The notes beneath the pieces were generated by a model. The model had not been told where the DNA came from and did no database searches. It worked only from the letters and a program-made list of their open reading frames with translations. From positions 1 through 64,000 of the forward strand of contig VCJN01002655.1 in NCBI GenBank assembly GCA_006384855.1: a DNA stretch of 64,000 bases. Direction: 5' to 3'. This stretch comes from Tetraselmis striata. Its lineage: Eukaryota; Chlorophyta; Chlorodendrophyceae; Chlorodendrales; Chlorodendraceae. The position numbers were made by a program, and so were the translations under genes. Position 1 is the first letter of the stretch. Every line of letters starts with the position of its first letter. Shown here in pieces: positions 1 through 9,389 of the stretch.

Positions 1-137
1 GTGAAGAGATTGTCAGGTGTGGTCTGCGTAACGATGAATACAATATTGTTCTACTTCGCTCGGGGGCGCGGCACATATGAATATCATCGTAAGGGAGTCA
101 GCAGTCAGCTACCTGTAGTAGCAATAGCGACCGATTT

Positions 138-338
138 AAAACTGTAGGGTTTCCTTGGGAGGAACGACCTAGGAAACCCTGGTTTTCGCAGCGCCGTCAG
201 CGTTAAGTGACGACCCTGCCGGCCCGGTACGCCAGTACCGGCCGGCGCCGGTCCGGCGACGCCCTTTAACCGAGTATAAAGGGCGGCCGCGGACCGGGGG
301 CGCCTTCAGTTGTTGGAAGGCACCCGACTATATTGTCT
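138..338 (+). repeat. A1 terminal repeat of the DIRS-type element
   Basis: This 201-bp repeat is identical to 5365-5565 except for one base (AGCGTT versus AGGGTT). It carries a long GC-rich palindromic stretch and a TATAAA box, so it probably contains the promoter. Confidence 0.9.
275..280 (+). promoter_or_regulatory. TATA box of the DIRS-type element
   Basis: TATAAA lies inside the A1 repeat about 150 bp before the Gag ATG, and recurs in A2 at 5502-5507. It sits within an imperfect palindrome formed by CCCTTTA and TATAAAGGG. The promoter role is inferred. Confidence 0.5.
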
Positions 339-428
339 TCTACGACTGGTACATTTTCGTTTCGTCTTCGACTACAAAAATTCAAATTTCTTCTGCGTTC
401 TGTAGTGTGTTTGATCCCGGCACTCACC

Positions 429-1478
429 ATGGCTCGCTCCGCGAGTCCGTCTTGGGCGTGGCTCCTTGTCTCGCTTGTGGTGCTGTCACCTTGCGTTCTC
501 GTCTCTGTTTTAGCAGTGGACAAGTTTGAACTCGTCTGGAACGAGTTACTGGACTCTCGCAGAGCTCTTCGTGAGCAACTCGTTACCCGCGAAAATCATC
601 TCACTGTCCTAGGTGGTGACACTCCACCTGTAGACGGGGTAGCTGAATCTCCCCCTCTCGTCGCCGCTAGACAGGCAGTTGCTGATACGTCTGCTGCTCT
701 ACTCCGTATTGAACGTGAGGTCTCTGAGCTTAGGCAGGCAGTCGCGTCGTCGAGTGGTCCGTCTACTTCGGCTTCAGCTTCGAAACGCGTTGCGGAGGGG
801 GACGCCGACTACGACCGCAAGGGCAAGAGACCTGCTCAACCTCCGGCGGCGGAAGCTCCATCTCGCCTCATCAACGCACCTGAGGATGGATGGCTAGACA
901 AAGATGGTAAGGTTCACCGCCGCCATACCGCTGACGCTCGTAACCTTCAGCGCGACCTAGACGACGTCTTCCAGATCTATGACTGTTTAGCACCGGCGGA
1001 GGAGCCTCTGCGTGACTTAGTAGAGGACGGCACCGATCTTCCTGCTTCTTCGCCAGCTTCGTCTGCGGAGCTGTTCAAGTCGATTACCGCAGCTCTAGCT
1101 TTGTGCACTACTGTGGCTCTTCGGATTAACAAGCGTGGCAAGAAGCTGCATGTAGAACACGAGTACGGCGCGGAAGTCGCCAAGGAGTTCGATGCTGTGG
1201 ACCCTCTCGGCGAGAAGGGCTCAGCCGACAACAAGGAGCTGAAGAAGGCGCTGGAGAAGGTCAAGGCCAAAAAACCTTCTTCTTCCTCTTCGCGCGCCAA
1301 GCCTTCTTCCTCTTCTCGCAAGCCAGAGTCGTTTCGCCGCGGGAGCGACAACCGGAGGGAGAGCGGCCGCCGCGAGGAGAAGCCTCCTTCTGGTCGATCT
1401 TCTGCTGCAGACATCACATGCTATCGCTGCCAGAGGAAAGGTCACTTCAGTAGGGACTGCCCGAGTGCTCGTCGCTGA
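429..1478 (+). CDS. Gag-like protein of the DIRS-type element, CCHC zinc knuckle
   Basis: The ORF is open from 333, but the first ATG in frame is at 429 in a good context (ACCATGGC). I chose that start, giving 349 residues. A hydrophobic stretch near the N terminus is followed by a possible coiled coil with heptad-like Leu/Glu spacing, Ser/Lys/Arg-rich low-complexity segments, and a CCHC zinc knuckle (CYRCQRKGHFSRDC) just before the stop. Zinc knuckles in Gag proteins bind the element's RNA. This is the first ORF, as expected in PAT/Ngaro elements. The N-terminal hydrophobic segment is odd for a Gag, and the true start could lie downstream. Confidence 0.75.
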   Translation: MARSASPSWAWLLVSLVVLSPCVLVSVLAVDKFELVWNELLDSRRALREQLVTRENHLTVLGGDTPPVDGVAESPPLVAARQAVADTSAALLRIEREVSELRQAVASSSGPSTSASASKRVAEGDADYDRKGKRPAQPPAAEAPSRLINAPEDGWLDKDGKVHRRHTADARNLQRDLDDVFQIYDCLAPAEEPLRDLVEDGTDLPASSPASSAELFKSITAALALCTTVALRINKRGKKLHVEHEYGAEVAKEFDAVDPLGEKGSADNKELKKALEKVKAKKPSSSSSRAKPSSSSRKPESFRRGSDNRRESGRREEKPPSGRSSAADITCYRCQRKGHFSRDCPSARR

Positions 1479-1934
1479 AGCTGCGGAGTCTGCAATCCTC
1501 CTGGCCTGGCCAGTGATGGTGTTCGTGTAGCTGCAGTTAGGCCTCCGGGCAGCTGTTAGCCCTCCTCCGGGAGCTGAGCTCAGGCTCGTGTTATCGCAGC
1601 TCTGATCCTCCTCCGGGAGAGTCACCTGTTAGATGGTGTATCCTCGAGAGATACCTCGTTTGTAATGTACATGATGTTCCCTGCGACTCTTTGCTGCCCC
1701 TGGCAGTTGTCCCCCCAACTTTCACTAAGTTGGCTGATGATGCATTCGTGTGAAGATCGGCACACCCTGTGTGACGTTTCATATCTCTCGTTGTGTCGGA
1801 GCGATATTTATTTTGAAAATTCTGTTATTTTCAGTTTCAGACGATTGTGACTTCAAACTCACTGTTTGATTTATGCAGCAGTCATCCAAGCTGCTTGCTG
1901 ACCACTATGATGCTGTCTGTGGCGTTGGCATTTT

Positions 1935-4001
1935 GTGACAGTTTTATCGTCGGCTAATTTTGAGCTCCCTCATGAGCCAGCTCTGGACGTCAATTCCCCT
2001 GTGGAATCAGCTGGTGTTATCCGCGATGGCTGGCAATTTTGGGACAGCATTACTGATTCAGTCAGAGACAGTCAGGTCAGAGACTGGGTCAGGCATGGCT
2101 ACCGTATGAACTGGGCTGATGGTCCGGCACCACCCAGCCACCTGCCAAATCACCCTTCCGCGCTGCAGCACCCCGATTTCATTGATGGGCAGATCGCTCT
2201 GTTATTGCCGCTGGGCCATATCAGAGAGGAACCTGTGCGCCCTGTGGTGCTGAACCCTTTGGGTGTGGTCCCCAAACCCCATGGTGGACTCAGGCTGATC
2301 TGCGATCAGCGGCATGTCAACAAACACTTGGTTTACACTCCCTTCAGGATGGAGTCGTTATCTAAGCTGTCAGACTTGGTGAATCCCGGCGACATGCTGA
2401 CCAGCATGGACCTGACCCAGGGCTACTACCATGTCCGCCTCCATGACTCAGCTGCACCTTACAGCGGGTTTGAATGGAGAGGGAGATTCTACACCTGGCG
2501 AGTTCTATGCTTCGGGCTGTCTGATGCCCCTCGCTGCTTTTCTAAAGTTATGGGAGTCCTGGTGCGACACTGGCGCAGTAAGGGCATCGGGATGCTCTGC
2601 TATCTGGATGACTGGTTGTTCATCTCTGGCTCTGTCAGAAAGGCGCACTTCACGACTCAGCGAGTGCTGGCCGATGTTGAGCGCGCCCATGTCAACATCA
2701 ACTTCAAAAAATCCAGTCTGCGCCCTAGCTCCACCATCACCCACCTGGGGTTTGACCTGGACACCGTGGCCGGCACCTTCTCTGTGCCTCAGAAGCGATG
2801 GGATGCCCTTCAGCTTGACATCCAGTCCCTACTGCATGGCCACCGCAAGCGCCACAAAGTCAAGTTCTTGGCCAGCTGTACTGGGAAATTGATTTCCATG
2901 GGGCTAGCATTGGGCCCAGTTTCTCGCCTCTTTTCTAGAGGTCTGTATGCCAACATTGCGCAAGCAGAACAGTGGGGTCACCACGTTGCCCTCTCTGAGG
3001 AATCCCGTGAGGAGCTACGGTTCTGGGCCCGAGTGTCTAGGCAGCAGTTTACTGGGCGCATCGTACCTGACCTGGACAGCAAACTGTCCGTTTTTCTGGA
3101 GTGTGATGCTTCTGGCATCGGCTGGGGCGGTTTAGCCAGACCGACTGATGGCAGCTCAGACCCCGTCGCGAAAGCTCATGGCTTCTTCCTTCCGTGGGAA
3201 CGCGTCGAGTCCTCGACACACCGTGAGACTCGTGGTCTTCTCTTCGTTTTGAAGTCCCTGTCACACCTGATCGCAGGCAGACGAGTGCAAGTCCAGGTGG
3301 ATAATAAAAGTATGCTACCGGTTTGCCGGCACGGCTCTCGCTCGAGCCTGTCGCTGAACTCTGTCGCTCAACAGGTCTACCTCTTGTGTCTCTCCTTGGG
3401 AGCAGCTCTCTCTATTGTGTGGGCGTCCCGCGATGAGAATCCGGACTCCGACGAGATTTCCAAGATGCTCGACAAAGATGACTGGCAACTGCTGCCCAAG
3501 TTTTTCCGGCGCCTCAGCCTGAAGTGGGGCATCCACCATGTCGACCGGTTCGCATCCGACCTGAACCATCAAGTACCGAGATTCTACTCGCGGTTCTGGT
3601 GCCCAGGATGCGAAGGAGTCGATGCTTTCAGCCACTTCTGGGGTGGTAATGTGAATAATTGGATTAACGCTCCGTTTAGCTGCATTGGCCGAGTTGTGCG
3701 CAAGCTGAAAGCTGACCGTGCAGTCGCTACAGTCATAGTACCGCTATGGCCTAGTCAGTCCTGGTGGACTTTAGTAGCTCCTGACGGTAGACACCTGGCT
3801 GACTGTGTGGTCGATTGGGTCATGCTCGACAGCGGCGAGGAGCTATTCAGTTCTGGCGAGGGTAGTGGTAACAGCCGCCCGAGCTGCTCCAGGAACTGGC
3901 GCGTCCTTGCTCTGCGCATCGACTGCCGGCCCAGCGCGCGGCGCTCCCCAACACGCCATCGCTGCCTCCACCCACAGTGGTGTGACAGTCACGGCCCATG
4001 A
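1935..4001 (+). CDS. Reverse transcriptase / RNase H of the DIRS-type element
   Basis: The ORF has 688 codons counted from a GTG at 1935. The first in-frame ATG is at about codon 58, so the start is uncertain and splicing or reinitiation is possible. The RT core shows the catalytic SMDL (about residue 159) and YLDD (223-226). An RNase H domain follows with ECDASG (D391), E431 and D456. After it comes a region of about 100 residues rich in Trp, Phe and Pro (about 530-640) that is typical of DIRS-like Pol proteins. The family copies element RNA into DNA. The 3' end overlaps the recombinase ORF by about 200 bp in another frame. Confidence 0.88.
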   Translation: MTVLSSANFELPHEPALDVNSPVESAGVIRDGWQFWDSITDSVRDSQVRDWVRHGYRMNWADGPAPPSHLPNHPSALQHPDFIDGQIALLLPLGHIREEPVRPVVLNPLGVVPKPHGGLRLICDQRHVNKHLVYTPFRMESLSKLSDLVNPGDMLTSMDLTQGYYHVRLHDSAAPYSGFEWRGRFYTWRVLCFGLSDAPRCFSKVMGVLVRHWRSKGIGMLCYLDDWLFISGSVRKAHFTTQRVLADVERAHVNINFKKSSLRPSSTITHLGFDLDTVAGTFSVPQKRWDALQLDIQSLLHGHRKRHKVKFLASCTGKLISMGLALGPVSRLFSRGLYANIAQAEQWGHHVALSEESREELRFWARVSRQQFTGRIVPDLDSKLSVFLECDASGIGWGGLARPTDGSSDPVAKAHGFFLPWERVESSTHRETRGLLFVLKSLSHLIAGRRVQVQVDNKSMLPVCRHGSRSSLSLNSVAQQVYLLCLSLGAALSIVWASRDENPDSDEISKMLDKDDWQLLPKFFRRLSLKWGIHHVDRFASDLNHQVPRFYSRFWCPGCEGVDAFSHFWGGNVNNWINAPFSCIGRVVRKLKADRAVATVIVPLWPSQSWWTLVAPDGRHLADCVVDWVMLDSGEELFSSGEGSGNSRPSCSRNWRVLALRIDCRPSARRSPTRHRCLHPQWCDSHGP

Positions 4002-5157
4002 GTCAGCCATCACCCGTGGGTGTACATCCGCCTGGCCATGTAACCCGGTGGCTCCCTCCGATGTGGCCGGCACATCTCTGTTTAATGCTTTGATCTCTTC
4101 AGCTCCGCAACAGTGGGCTGCTGGCTCTAATCGTGGCTATGCCTACATATGGAATCGCTTTGTGATGTTCTGCGAAGCTCGGTCACCTCCCATGTGCCCA
4201 ATGCCAGCAGCCCCGATTGTGGTGGCTATGTTTTTACAAGCTCGGTTGGACGCCCGTTCTACCAACAGCTATTCAGTGATCAGGTCTGCGTCTGCGGCTA
4301 TATCGCAGATGCATCGGCTGAATATGCATCCCAGTCCTACCTTGTCCCCGTGTTGCACCTCTGTCCGGGCAGCAGCCAAGCGCACCCTGGGGCTCGCCGT
4401 GAAGAACGCCAAGGAGCCCTTCGCATGGTCTGACATCGCGAAGCTGGTCCGCCTTCGCTGCAAGGACGACTCAGGTATTTGTTCCTGGATAGTGGCAGTT
4501 GCCGCAGCCGTCAGTTTTGCCGGCTTCTGCCGCTACAGCGACCTCCGGGTCCTCCGGTGGGAGGACGTCTCCTTCCTCCCGACTTACCTGGAATTCCGCT
4601 TCGTGAAGCGCAAGAACGACCAGCACCGCCTGTGTGGCAAGGTGCGGGTCGCCAAGATGCACGGCGCCGTGGTGTGCGTATATGGACTCCTGCGACGGTA
4701 CCAGGCAGTCATGATCCGCTGGGCAACACCCACCCTACCAGTGTTCCCGGGGTTCAGCGGCACAGTCCTACGGCACAAGGGCGAGCTGGGGATGGTTCCT
4801 TCATCTTCCCCTATTGAGTACCCCACATTCAGACGCTACCTCGCACGGTGGTTGGGCCCGCTGCTCACCCCTGCGATGACTGAATCCGCTTTCCTATCCC
4901 GATTCGGCACCCAGTCCAGCCGAAGTGGCGGCGCTTCCGCCGCTGCTAACGCAGACATCCCGTTCGCAACATGGGGCCAGCATGGTTGCTGGAAGTCAAC
5001 ATCTGCTCAGCTCCGCTATATGGGGCTGGATGAAGAGCACGTCCTTTCCGTGTCGCGAGCGATTCTGTCACTTGCCGAAGAGGACGAACTGGACGATGGT
5101 GACGGTGACGGTTCACCATCCGACACTGACTCGAATCCCTCCCGGGAAGCAACTTAA
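3805..5157 (+). CDS. Tyrosine recombinase (integrase) of the DIRS-type element
   Basis: The open frame has 450 codons from a GTG at 3805. No ATG occurs before about codon 118, so translation probably depends on splicing, reinitiation or frameshifting from the overlapping Pol ORF. The C-terminal catalytic domain shows Arg I in GFCRYSDL (R243), the box-II arginine in QSSR (R373), His in QHGCWKS (H393) and Tyr in LRYM (Y405). The usual first His of the HxxR motif is Gln (Q370) here. The family inserts the circular DNA copy by site-specific-type strand exchange. The C-terminal tail is acidic (Asp/Ser-rich). Confidence 0.85.
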   Translation: MWSIGSCSTAARSYSVLARVVVTAARAAPGTGASLLCASTAGPARGAPQHAIAASTHSGVTVTAHESAITRGCTSAWPCNPVAPSDVAGTSLFNALISSAPQQWAAGSNRGYAYIWNRFVMFCEARSPPMCPMPAAPIVVAMFLQARLDARSTNSYSVIRSASAAISQMHRLNMHPSPTLSPCCTSVRAAAKRTLGLAVKNAKEPFAWSDIAKLVRLRCKDDSGICSWIVAVAAAVSFAGFCRYSDLRVLRWEDVSFLPTYLEFRFVKRKNDQHRLCGKVRVAKMHGAVVCVYGLLRRYQAVMIRWATPTLPVFPGFSGTVLRHKGELGMVPSSSPIEYPTFRRYLARWLGPLLTPAMTESAFLSRFGTQSSRSGGASAAANADIPFATWGQHGCWKSTSAQLRYMGLDEEHVLSVSRAILSLAEEDELDDGDGDGSPSDTDSNPSREAT

Positions 5158-5301
5158 GTCCCGGCCTAGTGGCAATTTACACCGTATTGGTGGTACCCCA
5201 TCCCTGTGTCTGTACTTAATTGAATATAATTCCCTGTGTAACTTGGCTCGCTTATGCCCGTGTACGGGCCCCGCCAGACCGGCCACTGTTCTTTCATCTG
5301 T

Positions 5302-5369
5302 TGGATCTTTCGGTCCCAGCCGACCCCGTACATTTTGATGCAAAATCTACGCTGTCTAGCTGCGAAAAC
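5302..5369 (+). repeat. B1 repeat of the DIRS-type element
   Basis: This 68-bp sequence is repeated exactly at 5927-5994 (B2). It runs directly into A2 with a shared AAAAC, forming the B1-A2 junction typical of split direct repeats. Confidence 0.9.
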
Positions 5370-5565
5370 TGTAGGGTTTCCTTGGGAGGAACGACCTAGG
5401 AAACCCTGGTTTTCGCAGCGCCGTCAGGGTTAAGTGACGACCCTGCCGGCCCGGTACGCCAGTACCGGCCGGCGCCGGTCCGGCGACGCCCTTTAACCGA
5501 GTATAAAGGGCGGCCGCGGACCGGGGGCGCCTTCAGTTGTTGGAAGGCACCCGACTATATTGTCT
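5365..5565 (+). repeat. A2 repeat of the DIRS-type element
   Basis: This is a copy of A1 (138-338) with one mismatch over 201 bp. Confidence 0.9.
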
Positions 5566-5926
5566 CCCACCCACCCGCCCGGAGACAATTTATTCGCTTG
5601 TGTTGTACATTTCCGGATGCTGCTCGATTTAGATTAGGGTTAGTCTGGTTAGTTGTGAAAGCACCTGAGGTGGGGAGTGCATATCATTTTGATATACGTC
5701 ATCCCACAGGGGTGTTGCGTGTCCGATAAGCCCAGGTGTGGCAGCAATTAGTCAGGCTTTCCCGGCGTCTTAGCCGTGATGAGAGGCCGAGAGCAGCATA
5801 GCGGAATGTACTGTCCCGATGAGCCACGTGATCGCTGGTGGCATGTAATTTACAAACACCGGCGGGGGCTCGGGACGCGCGGCGCCTTTCCGGACACCAT
5901 CCGGTCTGGCGGCCCCGTACCAGTCG

Positions 5927-5994
5927 TGGATCTTTCGGTCCCAGCCGACCCCGTACATTTTGATGCAAAATCTACGCTGTCTAGCTGCGAAAAC
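5927..5994 (+). repeat. B2 terminal repeat of the DIRS-type element
   Basis: This is an exact copy of B1 (5302-5369) and marks the right end of the element. The 361 bp between A2 and B2 hold no ORF of note. Confidence 0.9.
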
Positions 5995-7057
5995 ATGGCG
6001 CGGGGTGACTAATCTGGCGTACGTACACCGCGCGCATAGACCGCGCCGTCGGTTCGTCGTGCGTCACCGCCGCCGCGCAACGATCCCATCGTCGCTATAT
6101 ATGGTTACGGACTTACGGGCAACAAGGCGTCCGGACAATGCACGGAAAGTACCGGTTCTGGGGAAGGAAAAGCCTCCCTCAAGAATATAATAACGCGATC
6201 CCGTCGTCCATCGTCCGAAATGTCCATCCCGTCGTCCATCGTCCATCCTTCAGCTAGCTTGCACCCCGCCCTCCCACTCATAATCCGTAATCCTCGCCGC
6301 GGCAGGGATGCACTCAGCTTCCATCATTAGCCTCGCACGGCACCGCTGATCATGCCGATGCCAGGCGCGGTGGTGCGAGCGGCTGGCTCTGGCCGCACCA
6401 CGCAGACCAGTGCTCGTAGCAGGCAAAGCGGCATGGCGTTCCTACTGCACCAGCGGCACTGCGCGACGAGGGCTACCCCGGCTGCATATCTGCGCGCGTG
6501 CCCGGCGCGACCTAGCGGACTGCGACGCTCGCATCGAGGCCGAGCACAGCAAGGGGGTCAGGGGGTGCCCGACACGGCAATACGCTGCACGCGCCAGCAG
6601 TCTCGTCAGGACGGCGACCCCGCTGCCATCAGCCGTAGGTGGAAACGACCCGCCCGCATTTTAACAGTCTGCGCCTTTTTGAGACTGTGTAAATGCAAGG
6701 GCATCCTCCTGCCTCTTGCCATCATACTGGCTTAAACCTGGCATGCACAAATTCGGACCATGCGAGCTAAAAGCCCCCCCCCCCCCCCCCCCCCCCCCCC
6801 TGGTCAACCTCACTGATGCATGCTCTGCCGCCAGGACTCTTGCCGTGGCCGCCTTACTTTCTGGATGTCTCGCCTCAGCCCCTACTGGCGCCTCCGAGCG
6901 GCCTGTCCCGCTGGCCGGCCAGGCAAGCGGGGCGGTGTCAAACACTGCACTTGTGCCACACCGCGCCAATAAATGCAGATGCGGGTGTGCTTGACCCGGC
7001 AATTTGACAATCCGCTCTCTGGACCTGTCCCGTTTGTTTGGATGCACGCCTCCGCAG
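5995..7057. other. Gene-free stretch with short repeats and a C run
   Basis: I see no supported gene here. A short tandem motif (CCGTCGTCCATCGTCC-like) lies at about 6200-6250. The segment 6135-6173 resembles 25130-25165, sharing ATGCACGGAAAGTAC and TGGGGAAGGAAAA, so it is a fragment of a dispersed repeat. A C run lies at about 6776-6800. The last part may include upstream exons of the gene that follows. Confidence 0.5.
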
Positions 7058-8819
7058 ATCAGCCAGAATGGAGACGAATTCGCACAGCTGCGCGAGTTCT
7101 GGGACCTCCTGATGCAGCGGGCGAGGCAGGCCGTGGGAGGTATACATGCCCGAGCTGCCAGCTGGTGCCATGCCCGGATCTCCCCCGCGCGCAGAGACCG
7201 ATGATGCATCGGTCAGCCACATTGTGCATATGGAGCGCTCCCGATGTTGTCACACCGCAATTGGTGACAGCCCCGATCTGCATGCTCTCGCAGACGAATT
7301 CTCTTCTGCGCTGCTCGTTTACGAAGGCGGCCGGCAGGAGCTTCCCAGCGGCACGCCGGGCGACCCGGCCATGGACTTCCAGAGCAGCGGCCGGCGTGGC
7401 ACCGGCGTCTGCGGGGCCTTCCAGCCAGGTCGGCATGCGGATGCCCCCCCCTTCGCTGCAATAGGTTGCCCTTGCCGCGCCGGATGCGATGCCGCGGTGT
7501 GGTCGTGCCATGACACTCCTAACACTGCGTCAGGTTCCCGCCAGCCGTACGAGTTGTGCCCAGACACGCCAGGAGACCTCCCGCCCGATGGCGCCGCACA
7601 GAGCTGCTGTCGCCACTTCGCCTTCTGCGTGCCTTACTCCAGGTTCGCCACGCTCTATGCTTCTGCGGTGTCATGTGTGTGACTGCGAGCTGTGATGACG
7701 CTGCCAAGAGGCGCGTAATGCTCGCTGTTGTGTGTGTGTGTGTGTCGCAGGTTTGCGTTGGCCGCCATAGACAGGCAGAGCACGGTGGTTGTGTCGCCTC
7801 GGGTTGCTCGCCTTCCGCCGCAGACTTGGAAGGCCATCTTGGCGCACGAGGCAGGCACGTGCTGCTAGCGCTGCTTGATCGCCCGATTCAGCCCCCTCCC
7901 CCCTCATATGTATAGCGACATGCTTCTACAGAGTGGGGCGGGGATGAGAGGGAGAAAAAAGTTGCCTCCCACTGGTGCCCACATTGGTGCAGCTTCTGCA
8001 ACATGAACTCGGCGCGGGTTGGATGGAGCACCGCGTGTCCGCTCCGTGAAGGAGTGGTGGCCTGGTTGTCAGTGCCCTGCAATCACACTGGGAAAGGGGC
8101 ACAGGGCGGCAGCAGTGTAATTGTGGCTCCTCCGTAGGCCCACTAGGAATCGAATCGCCCCTTTCGCTGCTCGCATTGACAAGTCCGCAGTGTAGTCATA
8201 GTGTTTTCTGCTTAATGTTGACTTTGTTTGATTGTCGTGCCCCCGCCCTCTGCTTTGCGGAGAGGGAATGGGCGGAAAATGTCGAGCGCGCGCAAACGGC
8301 GTTTTTTTTCTTCCATATGCTTCGAATGACCGACAGCACGAAAATTCTCGGACCGTGCGACACTGTATTCGGCACTGACTGAGCGCCTGCTGCACTCAAT
8401 CGACAGGCCACAGCCTCGACTTCTACGTCAGCGGCAGGTAAGTGGTCCGCATCGCCGCCGCGGTGCCCCTCGAACACCGAGCTGCGACCCGTGTGTTCGG
8501 TTTGGCATATTCTGAGGAACGTTCGCTCATCTTTTTTGGCCACGCCATCGGACGCAGCCGCTACGGGCTGTACGACCACCAAGATAAAGTGGCGCCGGAG
8601 GTGCTCGCCGCCCTGAAGTCCGGCATGCTCAAGGAGAAGGACGCGGAGATTCGAGCGGACGACTTTGCCAACACCGTCTTTGCGGATCAACTGGGGAAGA
8701 AAATCTGCTACGAGGCCGCGACCACTCTCCAGCAGCTCACGCCGCTCGAAGTTCCGTGCGGTGCAGGTGCGCCCCTCCCAGGGCACGCCCCTCGTCGTGT
8801 TGTCGTGTGCAAGAGCTAA
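7058..8819 (+). CDS. Unresolved multi-exon gene, function not recognised
   Basis: Several short segments look like exons with compatible splice sites. 7058-7139 (after TCCGCAG) and 7294-7428 (after CTCGCAG) join in phase 1. Further candidates are 7573 to about 7640, 7752 to about 7850, and a piece ending at 8437 before GTAAGT. A longer coding-like stretch at about 8500-8770 is rich in Lys, Glu, Asp and Ala and ends near a GTGCGC donor. None of the translated pieces matches a family I can name. The start and the last exon are not established, so the coordinates only bracket the coding-like segments. A (TG)n run lies just before the 7752 acceptor. Confidence 0.35.
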
Positions 8820-9389
8820 GCCGACCCAAGTTGTGTTGACTGTTTGCTGTATGTATGTGTATGACATGGCCGCCTGCATGCAGAAGCCGGGAGCGGGGCC
8901 GCTCTGCTGGCTCATTTCCCGCACCCGCCGGCAAAGTCTTAACAAGTACCAATGAAGGAGGGTGGTTGGAGGGTTGGAGAGCCTCCAGAAGCAAGTGGCA
9001 CAAATATCGATGTGTATGGGGCAAAATTAGCCAGCATGGCATGACCAGCATGGCACGGCATCCTCTCAGAGAGTGAGAGGGGCCTTAAATGTGGCTGCAA
9101 AGACAAGGTGGCCGAGGGGCATCACTCCACCCCTAGCTGAGCTGCAGCCCGAAGCTCATCCACATCATGGTATGGTATGGTTAAACCGTCCGGCTCCCTG
9201 GCCCAGCGGTAGCTAAAGGGCATCACCGGACCTAAAGGTGACTACCTAAAGCCCTGACATCAAAAGCTCATCTACAGCTCATCTATATCATGTTACCGAG
9301 GGGCAACTGCTACAGCACACATGTCCAGCGCAGGCATCCCCGTCTTGCTGTCCCGTGAAAGGAAGGACTGTCCGCGGAGTCAAGTTGAG
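8820..9389. other. Intergenic stretch between convergent genes
   Basis: I see no supported gene. The sequence is the probable 3' region of both neighbours. Two short near-repeats of CATGGTATGG and CTCATC...ATCATG type occur at about 9155-9295. Confidence 0.4.

Larger units (their letters stand above)
138..5994 (+). mobile_element. DIRS-type (PAT/Ngaro-like) tyrosine-recombinase retrotransposon
   Basis: The element has the split direct repeat order A1 - ORFs - B1 - A2 - B2. A1 (138-338) recurs as A2 (5365-5565), and B1 (5302-5369) recurs as B2 (5927-5994). Between them lie three plus-strand ORFs in the order Gag-like, reverse transcriptase/RNase H, tyrosine recombinase. This order and repeat arrangement define PAT/Ngaro-type DIRS elements, which integrate through a circular DNA intermediate and make no target duplication. 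The motif AAAAC sits at the A/B junction and at the outer end, as expected for the recombination site. A1 and A2 differ at one position that I can see, so the copy is probably young. All three ORFs are open over their full length. Confidence 0.9.

Noticed and set aside
333-428. N-terminal extension of the Gag ORF
   Set aside because: The frame is open but starts with TTG inside the A1 repeat; the ATG at 429 has a good initiation context.
6661-7209. 182-codon minus-strand ORF
   Set aside because: It reads through a C/G homopolymer, has biased composition, and overlaps better plus-strand exon candidates.
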